DNA of 7,921 nt from CAJBLF01 sp964418415 (GTDB lineage: Bacteria; Patescibacteriota; Gracilibacteria; Absconditabacterales; Absconditicoccaceae). The stretch lies in assembly GCA_964418415.1 (NCBI GenBank), contig CAYQLB010000032.1:1-7921 (forward strand), read 5' to 3'. Positions 6,779 to 7,921 of the stretch are shown piece by piece. The first letter of the stretch is position 1. Every line of letters starts with the position of its first letter. Both the position numbers and the translations under genes were made by a program. The notes below the pieces were generated by a model. It did not search any database and was not told where the DNA came from. It was given only the letters and a program-made list of their open reading frames with translations.

Positions 6779-7288
6779 TTATTTCTGTTCTATAGCAAGG
6801 ATAGTGACCTTATATTTTAGTGTATCCCAGGTTTGTCTCGGATTGATATCGAAGAGAACAATCTCGTTGCCACTTGTATCAGTTTCAAATCCTCTAATAA
6901 ATCACTCTATAGTATCGAGTTTTTGCATTTTTCATTTTTCAGGAACGATACCTATTTTATCAAAGATAAGTTTACCTACTTTTTGGATATTCGCTTCTTG
7001 ATAGAGTTTACCAAATCATTTGTCTGGTGTGATAGTAATGGTTCTTGTTTTGCCTACTTTCATACCAAGTATACCTTCTTCCAATCCTTGAATAACCTGT
7101 CCTGATCCTACGACAAACATCAGTGGTGCTTGGGCAGAATTTTGATCGAACATTGTACCATCAGAATAGGTTGCTGTATAAGTAATAGAGATAAGATCTC
7201 CTACTTTAACCTTATCCTGACTTCCGCATCCTGAGAGCACAAAAAGGGAAAGTGAGATAATAATCAATGTGGTAATGATTTTTTTCAT
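6779..7288 (-). CDS. Lipoprotein FKBP-type peptidyl-prolyl isomerase, SlyD-like
   Basis: 169 residues. The N-terminus is a lipoprotein signal (MKKIITTLIIISLSLFVLSGC) with lipobox LSGC and lipidated Cys21, so the enzyme should be anchored outside the cytoplasmic membrane. The FKBP half shows GDLISITYTATYSDGTMFDQ (30-49) and GSGQVIQGLEEGILGMKVGK (61-80), with TITPDKGFG closing the core. The remainder (about 92-150), then IVLFDINP and TLKYKVTILAI, matches the SlyD plan, in which an insert-in-flap chaperone domain interrupts the FKBP fold. The metal-binding C-terminal tail of E. coli SlyD is absent. Three in-frame TGA codons encode Gly91, Gly119 and Gly129; without read-through the second half is lost. 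ATG 7288 is fixed by an in-frame TAA at 7298-7300. No Shine-Dalgarno sequence. A likely role is folding of exported proteins. Confidence 0.92.
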
Positions 7289-7391
7289 GATTGTGTTTTA
7301 ATGAGTAAAATGGTAAAATACTAGACTTTGTTTTTTAATTTTTTAAAGTGCTAAACGTCTATTAGTGTAAGTATCCAAGCTTCTAATTCAA

Positions 7392-7805
7392 CTATTTTCT
7401 ATTGAACTTGTCTATGAAGAATTTTTTCCAGGATTCTTTTGGGGTAGTGATAGTATCCTCTTCAGAACCAAGAGAAAGGATGTTTGTTCCTGTATGTATT
7501 TCTTGTTTTTGATACATTTCTTCAAATTTTACAATATATTCATCACTGAGAAGCATATTGTTTTCATGTTCGAGAAAATATTTTGCGTATTCTGACTGTT
7601 CATAGGGGATAAGAAAGTTTTGAGTGAATGCTAATTCATCACTTTTGATTCGTTGTTGGATATTTGCCTCTTCGATAGCTGTTTCGATAGAAACGTAATT
7701 AACATACGTTTTGATAGCAAACATCATCGCAAAAAGATCCAGAATCAATATTCCGTATTTGATGCGGTTCGGGTATCTTCTGAGTAGTGTGTGTATATAT
7801 TCCAT
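7392..7805 (-). CDS. Small single-pass membrane protein (137 aa)
   Basis: A short basic N-terminus (LLRRYPNRIKYG) precedes one hydrophobic helix (about 17-33, KYGILILDLFAMMFAIKTY). A charged, probably helical region (about 40-100) follows, and then a polar tail. The orientation should be N-in with the larger part outside. The layout resembles small bitopic division proteins (FtsL, FtsB/DivIC), but I see no diagnostic motif, so this is only an architectural likeness. It ends in TAG, has no in-frame TGA (only three glycines) and one CGA (residue 52). The frame stays open upstream to the window edge but has no other ATG, so 7805 is the likely start. No Shine-Dalgarno; a heptamer array lies just upstream. 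The FKBP gene follows after 103 nt. Confidence 0.75.
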   Translation of the reverse strand: MEYIHTLLRRYPNRIKYGILILDLFAMMFAIKTYVNYVSIETAIEEANIQQRIKSDELAFTQNFLIPYEQSEYAKYFLEHENNMLLSDEYIVKFEEMYQKQEIHTGTNILSLGSEEDTITTPKESWKKFFIDKFNRK

Positions 7806-7808
7806 GTT

Positions 7809-7836
7809 CAGTGAATAGTGAATAGTTGATAGTGGT
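7809..7836. repeat. Heptamer array directly upstream of the 137-aa gene
   Basis: Four 7-nt units on the plus strand: CAGTGAA, TAGTGAA, TAGTTGA, TAGTGGT. The array begins 3 nt upstream of the ATG (7805) of the minus-strand gene, so it occupies the place where its ribosome-binding region would be. Confidence 0.6.
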
Positions 7837-7857
7837 GGATATGTTTCTTTATGGATT

Positions 7858-7863
7858 ATTATA
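7858..7863 (-). promoter_or_regulatory. Possible -10 box upstream of the 137-aa gene
   Basis: A perfect TATAAT on the minus strand, about 52 nt before the ATG at 7805. No acceptable -35 box is seen 16-18 nt upstream, so this is weak evidence in AT-rich DNA. The stretch 7806-7921 otherwise holds only the heptamer array and no gene I can support. Confidence 0.3.
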
Positions 7864-7921
7864 GACCATCAATGATTTATGAGTAATGTGGTTGAAAATT
7901 CAAGCGAAAATACTAAAAACC

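Larger units (their letters stand above)
6646..6780. repeat. Foldback-like intergenic element with opposed heptamer arrays
   Basis: This fills most of the 155-nt gap between the FKBP and 733-aa genes. Left side (about 6653-6678): heptamers GTGTTAA, ATGTTAA, GTGTTAG. Right side (about 6742-6774): the reverse complement reads GTGCTAA, GTTATAA, GTTCTAA, ATTTTAA. The two sides therefore form an imperfect inverted repeat of about 22 bp (roughly 16 identical). Between them are two separate hairpins. TTGTTT stands immediately outside both sides (6646-6651 and 6775-6780), as a target-site duplication would; the right copy runs into the FKBP stop codon. It has no ORF. It could be a MITE-like remnant or a locally grown repeat. 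Confidence 0.45.

Noticed and set aside
7303..7320. Two GTAAAAT copies (7305-7311, 7313-7319) upstream of the FKBP gene that look like another short tandem array.
   Set aside because: Only two copies with an 8-nt spacing in very AT-rich DNA; not in phase with the heptamer arrays. The rest of 7289-7391 shows nothing clear.
7849..7920. Minus-strand frame from the window edge to a TAA at 7849-7851, possibly the end of an upstream gene (about 23 codons, one TGA).
   Set aside because: Too short to support; no recognisable motif, and a perfect TATAAT lies inside it.
1..7921. A defence system, CRISPR array, prophage or transposase.
   Set aside because: No spaced direct repeats, no Cas, nuclease, integrase or transposase motifs in any frame read with code 25; recognisable genes are housekeeping in type.

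Overview
The window reads as a piece of a low-GC bacterial chromosome that uses genetic code 25, in which UGA encodes glycine. This code is known from the candidate phyla Absconditabacteria (SR1) and Gracilibacteria (BD1-5). Read with the standard code, almost every gene falls apart into short ORFs. Read with UGA as Gly, the same stretches join into full-length proteins, and several UGA codons fall exactly on conserved glycines (the MurD P-loop and Rossmann glycines, the deacylase core). I count 29 in-frame UGA codons in seven genes. All ten genes with a visible end stop at UAA (7) or UAG (3), never UGA. Fifteen in-frame CGA/CGG codons avoid conserved Arg positions. Two of them fall where the family has an aromatic residue, so a second reassignment (CGA/CGG to Trp, reported for some Absconditabacterales) is possible. 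That would favour SR1, but it is not proven here.

Plus-strand half (1-3910): the end of an unidentified membrane protein, closed by a clear terminator; murD (peptidoglycan precursor synthesis), followed 21 nt later by a secreted protein with a beta-rich ectodomain and a C-terminal membrane anchor; an orphan 109-aa gene with a possible promoter of its own and a strong terminator; then a two-gene unit with a good sigma70-type promoter, encoding an isochorismatase-family cysteine hydrolase and a stand-alone Ala-tRNA(Pro) deacylase-like editing protein.

Minus-strand half (3907-7805), in transcription order: a 137-aa single-pass membrane protein, a lipoprotein FKBP/SlyD-like peptidyl-prolyl isomerase, a 733-aa protein of unknown function, and nrdR (regulator of ribonucleotide reductase genes). 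nrdR and the plus-strand deacylase gene converge and share a TTAA, so their stop codons overlap. A plus-strand terminator-like hairpin lies inside the end of nrdR.

The minus-strand gaps are unusual. Three of them hold degenerate tandem heptamers. The largest (6624-6778) looks like a small foldback element: two opposed heptamer arrays around two hairpins, flanked by TTGTTT on both sides. No gene has a convincing Shine-Dalgarno sequence; starts follow AT-rich leaders. I see no tRNA, rRNA, CRISPR array, transposase or recognisable defence system. The most notable content is the decoding, the intergenic repeats and the large orphan protein.
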